From: Deltaproteobacteria bacterium RBG_16_54_11
GTDB lineage: Bacteria > Desulfobacterota > B13-G15 > RBG-16-54-18
Length of the DNA: 22,212 nucleotides
Assembly: GCA_001797905.1 (NCBI GenBank)
Contig: MGQS01000017.1
Span: 7,350-29,561, forward strand
Direction of reading: 5' to 3'
Part shown: piece by piece, positions 14,848 through 21,900 of the stretch
Position numbering within the stretch: the stretch's first letter is position 1
Layout: each line of letters opens with the position of its first letter
Made by a program: the position numbers and the translations under genes
Notes under the pieces: generated by a model
What the model was told of the DNA's origin: nothing
Databases searched by the model: none
What the model saw: the letters and a program-made list of their open reading frames with translations, nothing else

Positions 14848-15764
14848 CCAGCAACGGCCTGGAGCGGGGTATCAGAAAAAACGGCTTCAAGGGGGCAATC
14901 CGGCGGGGGATCCCCATGAGCGAGATCACCTCCTTCAGGATCGGCGGACCGGCCGACCTCGTCCTCTATCCCCGAGACCTGGAAGAACTCAACATCGTGA
15001 GGGCCCTGTGCCGTGACCAGGGGTTCTCATACCTCCTGCTCGGTAACGGGACAAATCTCCTCGTGGCCGACAAGGGTGTGCGCGAGCCCCTGATAAACCT
15101 CTCCCATGGGTTCAAAGAGATCAAAAAACAGGGGCACAAGGTCATGGCCGGGGCGGGCGCCGGGCTCCCCCAGCTGCTCAATTTTTGCACGGCGAACGCC
15201 CTCGGCGGCCTCGAGCCGCTGGCCGGCATCCCCGGTACGGTGGGGGGCGGAATACGGATGAATGCCGGAAGCTGGGGCGCCGAGATAGGAGCAATGATCT
15301 CCTCCCTGTTGGTCATGGATGGCGCGGGAGAAACCAGGTGGGTGAAACGGTCTCAGGTGGCATTCGGCTACCGGGGCATAGACCTTCCGGCTGAAGATAT
15401 CATCCTCCAGGGGGAGTTCGCCCTGCACAAGGGGAAAAGGGATGAGATCAAGAATCGGATGGAGGAGTTTCTGCGGAAAAAAAAGGAGACGCAACCCCTG
15501 TTTCAGCCCAGCGCCGGCTCGATCTTCAAAAACCCGCCGGCTATACCGGCCGGAAGGCTGATCGAAGAGGCGGGGTTAAAGGGCACGCGCAGGGGAGACG
15601 CCATGATCTCGCCCCTGCACGCGAACTTCATCGTCAATATGGGGGCTGCCCGGGCGCGGGATGTCCTGGGGCTGATAGAATTGATCCGGCAGCGGATCTA
15701 TAAAGAAAAAAGGATCAAGCTTGAGCTGGAGGTGCTGATCATCGGTGAGCAAGCATTGGCGTAA
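14844..15764 (+). CDS. murB: UDP-N-acetylenolpyruvoylglucosamine reductase MurB
   Basis: A FAD enzyme that reduces UDP-GlcNAc-enolpyruvate to UDP-MurNAc with NADPH. The 306-residue length and short central loop indicate a type II MurB, as in many Gram-positive and deltaproteobacterial species. Motifs include ITSFRIGGPADLV, GNGTNLLVADKGV, the FAD site GLEPLAGIPGTVGGGIRMNAG, FGYRG, and the catalytic Ser in AGSIFKNP followed by GRLIEEAGLKG and SPLHANFIVN. A catalytic Glu is expected in the closing LELEVLIIG. It overlaps murC by four bases and ddl by 20. Confidence 0.96.
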   Translation: MTSNGLERGIRKNGFKGAIRRGIPMSEITSFRIGGPADLVLYPRDLEELNIVRALCRDQGFSYLLLGNGTNLLVADKGVREPLINLSHGFKEIKKQGHKVMAGAGAGLPQLLNFCTANALGGLEPLAGIPGTVGGGIRMNAGSWGAEIGAMISSLLVMDGAGETRWVKRSQVAFGYRGIDLPAEDIILQGEFALHKGKRDEIKNRMEEFLRKKKETQPLFQPSAGSIFKNPPAIPAGRLIEEAGLKGTRRGDAMISPLHANFIVNMGAARARDVLGLIELIRQRIYKEKRIKLELEVLIIGEQALA

Positions 15765-16677
15765 CAAGCGCATCGGGGTGGTGATGGGCGGGATCTCCCG
15801 TGAACGGGAGGTATCCTTGAAGACCGGCAGCGCCATGTTGAAGGCCCTGCAGGAGGGTGGGTACCAAGCCGTGGGGATTGAGGTATCCGCAGATATCGTC
15901 CAACGCCTCCTGGAGGAGCGGATAGAGGTGGCCGTTATCGCCCTGCACGGCCGGTGGGGTGAGGACGGAACGGTTCAGGGACTGCTTGAGCTGCTGCGGA
16001 TACCCTACACCGGCTCCGGGGTGCTGGCCAGCGCCCTGGCCATGAACAAGATCAAGGCCAAAGAGATCTTCCTCTACCACGGCCTCCCCACACCGGAGTT
16101 CATCTGCCCCCCTGAGGGAAAAGAAGTGGAGGAGCCGCCCTTCCCTCCCCCCTGGGTAGTCAAACCGGCCTCAGAGGGATCGACCATAGGGATAGATATC
16201 GTCATGGACCGAGAGGGGCTGCAGCAGGCCGTGAGAAGCGCCAGGGGCTATGATCATGAGGTCCTTGTCGAGCGCTTCATCAAGGGAAAGGAGCTCACCG
16301 TGGGGATCCTCAAGGGGGAGCCCCTGCCGATCGTCGAGATAGTCCCCTTGGGAGGTTTTTACGACTACCAGGCAAAGTATACGCCGGGGCAGACGGAATA
16401 TATCTTGCCTGCACGGATCAGCGAGCGACAAGAGAAGGAGATAGGTAAATTGGGCCTTAAGGCCTATCGGGCCCTCGGCTGCAGCGGCTGTGCCAGGGTG
16501 GATCTCCTCCTGAGCGAAGAAGGGGAGCCCTTTATCACCGAGGTAAATACCCTGCCCGGAATGACGGAGACAAGCCTCGTGCCCAAGGCAGCTGCCCAGG
16601 TGGGGATCTCCTTTCTTAAGCTCGTGGAGATCATCGTGGAGGAAGCCTCCATGAAGATCGAGGAGGGTGCGGGATGA
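15745..16677 (+). CDS. ddl: D-alanine--D-alanine ligase
   Basis: An ATP-grasp enzyme that makes the D-Ala-D-Ala dipeptide used by MurF. The 310-residue protein shows GVVMGGISREREVSLKTG at the N-terminus, ALHGRWGEDGTVQGLLE, GSGVLASALAMNK, VVKPASEGSTIG, and the loop FYDYQAKYTPG, whose Tyr is typical of D-Ala-D-Ala rather than D-Ala-D-Lac ligases. EVNTLPGMTETSL carries the magnesium ligands. The start is GTG at 15745, inside the end of murB (20-base overlap), with GGAGGTG at 15728-15734 as a somewhat distant Shine-Dalgarno. The stop overlaps ftsQ (ATGA). Confidence 0.96.
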   Translation: MSKHWRNKRIGVVMGGISREREVSLKTGSAMLKALQEGGYQAVGIEVSADIVQRLLEERIEVAVIALHGRWGEDGTVQGLLELLRIPYTGSGVLASALAMNKIKAKEIFLYHGLPTPEFICPPEGKEVEEPPFPPPWVVKPASEGSTIGIDIVMDREGLQQAVRSARGYDHEVLVERFIKGKELTVGILKGEPLPIVEIVPLGGFYDYQAKYTPGQTEYILPARISERQEKEIGKLGLKAYRALGCSGCARVDLLLSEEGEPFITEVNTLPGMTETSLVPKAAAQVGISFLKLVEIIVEEASMKIEEGAG

Positions 16678-17411
16678 AAAAGGGAAAGAAGCTATTCTTG
16701 ATAGGAATGGCGGCGGCCCTCATCGCCTTTATCTGGGGTCTGGAGAGGGGTACGCGGCTCTTGCTCGCCTCCCAGCTCAAGCTGGATAAGATCGAGGTAC
16801 AGGGATGCCTGCGCACGGACCCCCAGCAGATCATCAAAGCCGCCTCCGTGTCGCCTGAAACGCCGATCCTCGACCTCAGGCTGAGGAAGATCTCCCAGCG
16901 CATCGAGGAGCTTCCCTGGGTCAGATCGTGTGTGGTGCGCAGGGTATTGCCGGACACCCTGTCGTTACAGGTCATTGAGAGAAATCCAATTGCCCTGATC
17001 CGCCTCGATAAGCTCTACTACGTAGATGAAGACGGCACCCCGTTTAAGGAGCCCGCACCCGGTGAGGACCTGGACTACCCCATTGTGACCGGATGGGAGG
17101 ACGAGGCGTGGAAGCGGGGCGCGAGAAAGGATCTCATCGAACAGGCCCTGTGGTTCATCAGGGAGGTGCAGGATCATCCTTACCTCTCCAAAGAGGGGAT
17201 CTCCGAGATCCAATTCAACGAGATCGGCGACCTGACCATATTTACGGTGCAGGGAGGCACGATGATTTATATGCACGCAGGAGATATGGAGCTCAAGGTC
17301 AGGCGATTGGAAGAGGTCTGGAAGACGCTCGCAGCGAAACGCCTGCCTGTGCACTATATTCTGTATGAGAGCCCCGACCGCATCGTGGTCGGGCTTGAGA
17401 AAAGGGGGTGA
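16674..17411 (+). CDS. ftsQ: cell division protein FtsQ
   Basis: A bitopic divisome protein that links the cytoplasmic ring to FtsL and the septal synthases. The 245-residue protein has a very short basic N-terminus, one membrane helix (about 8-25), then a POTRA domain beginning KLDKIEVQGCLRTDPQQI with the usual PWVRSCVVRRVLPDTLSLQVIER segment (about residues 80-103), and the FtsQ beta domain. The cytoplasmic part of only about seven residues is short compared with enterobacterial FtsQ. Position between ddl and ftsA supports the call. It overlaps ddl by four bases and is separated from ftsA by four bases. Confidence 0.92.
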   Translation: MKKGKKLFLIGMAAALIAFIWGLERGTRLLLASQLKLDKIEVQGCLRTDPQQIIKAASVSPETPILDLRLRKISQRIEELPWVRSCVVRRVLPDTLSLQVIERNPIALIRLDKLYYVDEDGTPFKEPAPGEDLDYPIVTGWEDEAWKRGARKDLIEQALWFIREVQDHPYLSKEGISEIQFNEIGDLTIFTVQGGTMIYMHAGDMELKVRRLEEVWKTLAAKRLPVHYILYESPDRIVVGLEKRG

Positions 17412-17415
17412 AAAG

Positions 17416-18642
17416 ATGGGCAAGAAGGAAGAATACATCGTGGGTCTCGATATCGGGACGACCAAGATCTGCGCCATTGTCGGCGTCCCCACGGCAAAGG
17501 GGTTGGATATCATCGGAATCGGCACGCATCCGTCGCATGGCCTCAGAAAAGGCGTCGTGATCAATATCGAGAGCACGGTGCAATCGATCAAACGGGCGGT
17601 GGAAGAAGCGGAGCTCATGGCAGGGTGCGAGATCACCTCGGTCTACACCGGCATAGCAGGCGGGCATATCAAGGGGTTCAACAGCCACGGGATCGTCGGG
17701 GTGAAGAGCCACGAGGTGTCCGAAAGCGACATGCGGAGGGTCATCGACGCCGCCAGCGCCATCGCCATCCCCATGGACCGGGAGGTAATCCATATCCTGC
17801 CCCAGGAATTCATCGTCGACGGCCAGAACGGGATCAAGGACCCCCAGGGTATGAGCGGGGTCAGGCTGGAGGTCAAGGTCCACATCGTTACCGGAGCGGT
17901 CACCTCGGCGCAGAATATAATAAAGTGCGCCAACAGGGCCGGCTTGGAGGTCAACGACATCATCTTACAGCAGCTGGCCTCCAGTGAGGCGGCCCTTACC
18001 CCCGAGGAAAAGGAGTTGGGAGTGGCGCTCGTCGACATCGGAGGCGGCACCACCGACATCGCCATCTTCCATCAGGGGAGCATAAAACATACCTCCGTCA
18101 TCTCCCTGGCCGGCGACCACGTTACCGGCGACATCGCCATCGGCTTGAGGACCCCCATCGAAGAGGCGGAAAAGATAAAAAAGAAATATGGATGTGCCCT
18201 GACATCCCTCGTGGGAAAGGACGAACGGGTGGAGGTCCCCGCTGTGGGTGAGCGCGGGGGCAAGGTCATCTCCAGATACACCCTGGCGGAGATCATAGAA
18301 TCCCGCATGGAAGAGATCTTGTCCCTGACGCATCGGGAGATCGCTAACTCCGGGTACGAAAATGTCACCGCCTCGGGCATCGTCCTCACCGGCGGATCGG
18401 CCCTCCTGCAAGGCGTGGCGGATCTCGCCGAGCAAATCTTCAGCCTCCCGGTGCGCACGGGGTATCCCCGGGAGATAGGGGGGCTGACGGACATCGTCAA
18501 AAACCCCATCTATACCACCGCCGTGGGGCTTGTCCTCTACGGTATGAAGGGCCAGACGGGCGTAGGGTTTGCCCCCGGCGAGAACAACATCTTCGACAAG
18601 GTAACCAGGAGGATGAAGGGCTGGTTTAAGGAGTTCTTCTAG
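17416..18642 (+). CDS. ftsA: cell division protein FtsA
   Basis: An actin-like ATPase that tethers FtsZ filaments to the membrane. The ATG at 17416, four bases after the ftsQ stop and behind GGGGGTG, gives 408 residues; the frame stays open upstream only within ftsQ. Motifs are GLDIGTTKICAIVG (phosphate 1), the 1C region with INIESTVQSIKRAVEEAE, VDIGGGTTDIAIF (phosphate 2), and VLTGGSALLQGV (adenosine site). The C-terminus RRMKGWFKEFF is a typical amphipathic membrane-targeting helix. ftsZ follows after 72 bases, the longest gap between the annotated genes of the cluster. Confidence 0.97.
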   Translation: MGKKEEYIVGLDIGTTKICAIVGVPTAKGLDIIGIGTHPSHGLRKGVVINIESTVQSIKRAVEEAELMAGCEITSVYTGIAGGHIKGFNSHGIVGVKSHEVSESDMRRVIDAASAIAIPMDREVIHILPQEFIVDGQNGIKDPQGMSGVRLEVKVHIVTGAVTSAQNIIKCANRAGLEVNDIILQQLASSEAALTPEEKELGVALVDIGGGTTDIAIFHQGSIKHTSVISLAGDHVTGDIAIGLRTPIEEAEKIKKKYGCALTSLVGKDERVEVPAVGERGGKVISRYTLAEIIESRMEEILSLTHREIANSGYENVTASGIVLTGGSALLQGVADLAEQIFSLPVRTGYPREIGGLTDIVKNPIYTTAVGLVLYGMKGQTGVGFAPGENNIFDKVTRRMKGWFKEFF

Positions 18643-18644
18643 GC

Positions 18645-18677
18645 ATGTTGAAGGAGATGATCAAAAAAAACGGCTGA
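18645..18677 (+). other. possible 10-codon ORF in the ftsA-ftsZ gap
   Basis: ATG at 18645, two bases after the ftsA stop, opens MLKEMIKKNG and ends in TGA at 18675-18677. An AAGGAG tract within the end of ftsA (18628-18633) lies 11 bases upstream. It faintly resembles the murF-mraY minicistron product in having KE-I-K, but this is too short to be convincing. It may be chance. Confidence 0.2.
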
Positions 18678-18714
18678 TATCCCCGACAAGGGGATGTGAA
18701 AGGAGGCTTAAGAG
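18677..18714 (+). promoter_or_regulatory. hairpin and strong ribosome-binding site before ftsZ
   Basis: ATCCCC (18679-18684) pairs with GGGGAT (18690-18695) around loop GACAA, and one G-U and one A-U pair can extend the stem to eight pairs. It ends two bases before the perfect Shine-Dalgarno AAAGGAGG (18699-18706), which is eight bases from the ATG. The hairpin could keep the site unpaired or stabilise an ftsZ-containing mRNA end. It lacks a T tract, so it is not an intrinsic terminator. Confidence 0.45.
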
Positions 18715-19872
18715 ATGTTTGAGCTTGATGAAAATCATGAAATGGGGGCGCGGATAAAGGTGATAGGCGTTGGCGGCGGCGGCTGCAATGCGTTAAACAC
18801 CATGATCGACCTCAGGCTGGAGGGGGTCGATTTCATCGCGGCCAACACCGATGCCCAGGTCTTAAAGATCTCCCAGAGCCCCGTGAAGATCCAGCTGGGC
18901 CAGATGATCACCGGGGGCAGGGGTGCGGGCGCCGACCCCGAGATCGGCAGAAAGGCAACCCTGGAGAGCATGGACCAGATCAGAGAGGCCCTCGAAGGGG
19001 CGGATATGGTCTTCATCACCGCAGGGTTGGGCGGGGGGACAGGCACTGGCGGCGCTCCCATCGTGGCGAACATCGCCAAGGAGGTGGGCGCCCTGAGCGT
19101 GGCCATCGTCACCAAGCCCTTCCATTTTGAGGGGCGCAGGAGGCATCTCCAAGCGGAACAGGGGTGGCTTGAGCTCAATAGATATGCCGACACCCTCATC
19201 ACCATCCCCAATCAGCGGCTCCTCACCGTCAGCGGCAAGGACATGCCGTTGCTCGACGCCTTCAGAAAGGCGGACGAGATCCTCTACCAGGCGGCCAAGG
19301 GGATATCGGATCTCATCCTGGTCCCCGGATTGATCAACCTCGACTTCGCCGATGTCAAGACCGTCATGTCGGAGATGGGTATGGCCATGATGGGCATGGG
19401 CACCGCCTCGGGAGAAAACCGGGCCGTGGAGGCGGCGCAGAGGGCCATATCGAGCCCCCTGTTGGAGGACATCTCCATCCATGGCGCCAAGGGTATCCTG
19501 CTCAATATCACCGGAGGGCCGGACCTGACCCTCAATGAGATCAACGAGGCCTCCACCCTTATCCAGAAGGAGACCTATGAAGAGGCGAATATCATCTTCG
19601 GGGCGGTCATCGATAAGCGGATGAACGGCGAGATCAGGGTGACGGTGATTGCCACCGGCCTCGGCGCGGAGGAGGAAAAGCAGGAGCGGAAACGCCGTCT
19701 GCAGGTGGTGCCCGAGGGGTCGGAGGAAAACATGGATATCCCCACCTTCTTGAGGAGGGGGAAGAGCATCGATCAATTCTCCGACTTCCGCTTCCACAAG
19801 GCCGCGGAGCCCTTTCCCGAGGTGGAGGAGCGATACGACGTCCCGACCTTTATGCGCAAACAGCCCGATTAA
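18715..19872 (+). CDS. ftsZ: cell division protein FtsZ
   Basis: The tubulin-like GTPase that forms the division ring. The 385-residue protein has IKVIGVGGGGCNAL (residues 14-27), ANTDAQ, the signature loop GLGGGTGTGGAP, and the T7-type loop LINLDFADVKTVM needed for GTP hydrolysis across the subunit interface. The globular core ends near residue 320. A linker follows, then the C-terminal peptide YDVPTFMRKQPD (374-385), the expected docking site for FtsA. A second, similar motif, MDIPTFLRRG, sits earlier in the linker at 340-349. An excellent Shine-Dalgarno (AAAGGAGG) precedes the ATG. Confidence 0.98.
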   Translation: MFELDENHEMGARIKVIGVGGGGCNALNTMIDLRLEGVDFIAANTDAQVLKISQSPVKIQLGQMITGGRGAGADPEIGRKATLESMDQIREALEGADMVFITAGLGGGTGTGGAPIVANIAKEVGALSVAIVTKPFHFEGRRRHLQAEQGWLELNRYADTLITIPNQRLLTVSGKDMPLLDAFRKADEILYQAAKGISDLILVPGLINLDFADVKTVMSEMGMAMMGMGTASGENRAVEAAQRAISSPLLEDISIHGAKGILLNITGGPDLTLNEINEASTLIQKETYEEANIIFGAVIDKRMNGEIRVTVIATGLGAEEEKQERKRRLQVVPEGSEENMDIPTFLRRGKSIDQFSDFRFHKAAEPFPEVEERYDVPTFMRKQPD

Positions 19873-19875
19873 GTC

Positions 19876-19920
19876 ATGAACAAGGTTCACAAGGCGCACA
19901 AGGTCCCCGTACTGTGGTAA
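19876..19920 (+). other. short in-frame ORF with 9-bp ACAAGG repeats between ftsZ and the radical SAM gene
   Basis: ACAAGG occurs three times at 9-base spacing (19880, 19889, 19898). The repeats fall in a 14-codon ORF, MNKVHKAHKVPVLW, ending in TAA at 19918-19920, in the same frame as the radical SAM gene that starts 10 bases later. No Shine-Dalgarno precedes it. More likely a small repeat than a gene. Confidence 0.25.
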
Positions 19921-19929
19921 GATCACCTG

Positions 19930-21597
19930 GTGACGCGGAAAATCGCCCTCAGCCATAGGGACCTCCTTGCACAGGAGCAGGGGACCATCATCAAGCCATG
20001 GGGGGGGAAGACCCCCATCTGCCTGGTCTTCCCCAACACCTACCATGTGGGGATGTCCAACCTGGGGTTCCAGCTCCTCTATCGCCTCCTCAACTCCCTG
20101 CCGGAGGTGGTGTGCGAGCGTGCCTTCCTTCCTGAAGAAGGCCAATGGCGGGAATATGAGAGGGCTTCCACCCCCCTGCTCTCGCTGGAATCCGGCAGAC
20201 CCCTTTCCCGGTTTAAGATCATCGCCTTTTCCCTGCCCTTTGAGAATGACTTTCCTAACATCCTCTCCATCCTGCAGCTGGCCAAGATCCCGCTCAAGGC
20301 CCTGGAGAGAGACCCCAGGGACCCCCTCATCATCGCCGGAGGGGCGGCAGCAACGCTCAACCCCGAGCCCCTGGCCCCCTTTGTGGACCTCTTCTTCATC
20401 GGCGAGGGGGAGGAGGCTGTGCTCGATTTCTTGCAGGTCTTTCAAGCAGCAGGAAATGGAAAGGAAGACCTTTTAAAAGAGGCATGCCGCATCGAGGGGG
20501 TATATTGCCCGGCCTTGTATGAGCCGCTGTACGATGAAGAGGGCCGGCTCAGGGAATTCGCACCCCGTGCCAAGGCAATCCCGTCGAGGGTAAAGAGGAG
20601 ATGGATCAAAGACCCGGGGCTGCTTTGCTCGGGCTCAGCCATCCTCACCCCCCTGACGGAGTTCAAGGAGATGTTCCTCATGGAGCTTAACCGGGGGTGC
20701 CCCCGCAGGTGCCGCTTCTGCGCCGTCAGGGCCATCTACCTCCCCTTCCGCAACAGGGCATTAGAGAGGCTCATACAGGAGGCCGATCAGGGCCTGCAGC
20801 AAGGGAAAAGGATCGGGCTGGTGGGGTCTGCCCTGGGGGACCATCCGGGGTTCAACGAGCTGTGTGCGTATATCACGGCGAAAGGGGGTGAGATCGCCAT
20901 CTCCTCCATCAGGGCCGATGCCGTGACCGTGGAGCGCGCCAGGCTCCTGGCTGCGAGCCGCCATCGCACCGTCACCATGGCCCCGGAGGCAGGCACCGAG
21001 CGGCTGCGGCAGGTAGTGGCAAAAGGGCTCCGGGACGAGGAGATCTTCTCAGCAGTGGAGGCGCTCGCCGGCCACGGCATAACCAATCTCAAGCTCTACT
21101 TCATCATCGGGCTCCCCACCGAGACCTGGGAGGATATCGAGGGGATTTGCACCCTGGCCAAGCGCATCAGGCATCACATGGGAAAGGGCGGTCGGAGCGT
21201 CGGTGAGATTACCGTGAGTATTGCCCCCTTTATCCCCAAGGCCTGGACCCCGTTCCAGTGGCACCCTTTTGAGGAGGTAAAAATCCTCAAGAAAAAGCTC
21301 CAGGCCGTCAAAAAGGGGGTGGCAAAGATCCCCCGCTGCCGCGTGCTCAATGAGCTGCCCAAGTGGGGGTACGTGCAGACCCTGCTCTCCATGGGCGATC
21401 GCAGGGTGGCGGATATCCTCCTGAAAGTACACGAGGCTCGTGGCGACTGGGCCTCTGTCCTGAAGAGCTCTTACATCAACCCCGCATTCTGGGTATACAG
21501 AGAGAAGGAAGAGCAAGAGCTCTTCCCCTGGGACTTCATCGACCACGGTATCAACAAGGCGGACCTGTGGAAGGAGTACCGGGAGGCAGTGGGATAG
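19930..21597 (+). CDS. B12-binding-domain radical SAM protein
   Basis: A 555-residue protein with an N-terminal Rossmann-like region resembling cobalamin-binding domains (VFPNTYHVGMSNLG near residue 35, IIAGGAAATLNPEPL and FFIGEGEEAVLDF at about 135-170) and a radical SAM domain. The iron-sulphur motif is C257-x3-C261-x2-C264 in LNRGCPRRCRFC. Further radical SAM landmarks are IRADAVTVERARLLA, MAPEAGTERLRQVVAKG and LYFIIGLPTETWEDI. It resembles the family often annotated as B12-binding radical SAM (TIGR03960-like). Its substrate is unknown to me, and no DUF2344 partner is visible downstream. GTG at 19930 is the first start after an in-frame TAA; no strong Shine-Dalgarno is seen. Confidence 0.88.
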   Translation: MTRKIALSHRDLLAQEQGTIIKPWGGKTPICLVFPNTYHVGMSNLGFQLLYRLLNSLPEVVCERAFLPEEGQWREYERASTPLLSLESGRPLSRFKIIAFSLPFENDFPNILSILQLAKIPLKALERDPRDPLIIAGGAAATLNPEPLAPFVDLFFIGEGEEAVLDFLQVFQAAGNGKEDLLKEACRIEGVYCPALYEPLYDEEGRLREFAPRAKAIPSRVKRRWIKDPGLLCSGSAILTPLTEFKEMFLMELNRGCPRRCRFCAVRAIYLPFRNRALERLIQEADQGLQQGKRIGLVGSALGDHPGFNELCAYITAKGGEIAISSIRADAVTVERARLLAASRHRTVTMAPEAGTERLRQVVAKGLRDEEIFSAVEALAGHGITNLKLYFIIGLPTETWEDIEGICTLAKRIRHHMGKGGRSVGEITVSIAPFIPKAWTPFQWHPFEEVKILKKKLQAVKKGVAKIPRCRVLNELPKWGYVQTLLSMGDRRVADILLKVHEARGDWASVLKSSYINPAFWVYREKEEQELFPWDFIDHGINKADLWKEYREAVG

Positions 21598-21665
21598 GCC
21601 GTGTCATCTCCTCCTTAGACATCTATTGATATACTAAGAAGGCTGCGCTTATGCTTTGCAGGAGA

Positions 21666-21690
21666 AGACAAGGGGTCAGGTCTTTGATTG
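21666..21690 (+). repeat. RAYT-associated flanking motif (GGGGTCAGGTCTT)
   Basis: GACAAGGGGTCAGGTCTTTG resembles a sequence I recall lying upstream of IS200-like REP-associated transposases in deltaproteobacterial genomes. Its position about 90 bases before the broken transposase start fits that association. This rests on recollection of the motif, not on a comparison. Confidence 0.4.
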
Positions 21691-21775
21691 ATGATTAGAC
21701 AATCTAGGCACGAAAAATGGGAAGTTGTTGATTAGCTTAACAGAAATAGTGAGTTGATAGGGCTACCTGTAACCA

Positions 21776-21864
21776 GTGGCACGGCCGCAGTGCATATCAT
21801 ACCCTGGGGCTGGCATCACAGCACCGCCCGCTGGAACGAAAAGAAACTCAAACACGGAACATAG
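21776..21864 (+). pseudogene. 5' remnant of a REP-associated (IS200-like) transposase, frameshifted
   Basis: GTG at 21776 reads MARPQCISYPGA, close to the usual start MARPLRIEYPGA of REP-associated tyrosine transposases (Y1_Tnp family). A one-base loss near 21809-21810 shifts the frame. In the new frame the sequence continues WHHSTARWNEKK, matching the family's following AWYHVTARGNERK closely, then drifts and ends in TAG at 21862-21864. The rest, including the catalytic HUH and Tyr motifs, is missing. It is a dead fragment left by an old insertion or deletion between the radical SAM and AhpD-like genes. Confidence 0.7.
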
Positions 21865-21900
21865 GCCTGATTCCCAATCCCAAGCAAAAAAGGAGATGGT

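Larger units (their letters stand above)
21598..21900. other. intergenic region, 303 bases, with transposon relic
   Basis: This stretch has no intact gene. It is less GC-rich than the dcw cluster and holds a GGGGTCAGGTCTT motif (about 21672-21684), the remnant 5' end of a REP-associated transposase gene (21776-21864), and the ribosome-binding site of the next gene (AGGAG, 21891-21895). TTGATA (21626-21631) and TATGCT (21650-21655), 18 bases apart, could form a weak promoter for the downstream AhpD-like gene, but the evidence is slight. No intrinsic terminator was found after the radical SAM gene. Confidence 0.6.

Noticed and set aside
17365..17415. An earlier ATG for ftsA inside ftsQ
   Set aside because: The added residues are unlike FtsA, and ATG 17416 has a GGGGGTG tract upstream and the family's usual N-terminus.
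18862..20445. A 527-codon open frame on the minus strand across ftsZ and the radical SAM gene
   Set aside because: It is antisense to two well-recognised genes, has no family motifs, and such long antisense frames are common opposite GC-rich codons.
21754..21864. A short ORF from TTG 21754 in the last intergenic region
   Set aside because: It has no ribosome-binding site, and its C-terminal half is explained as the frameshifted part of the transposase relic.
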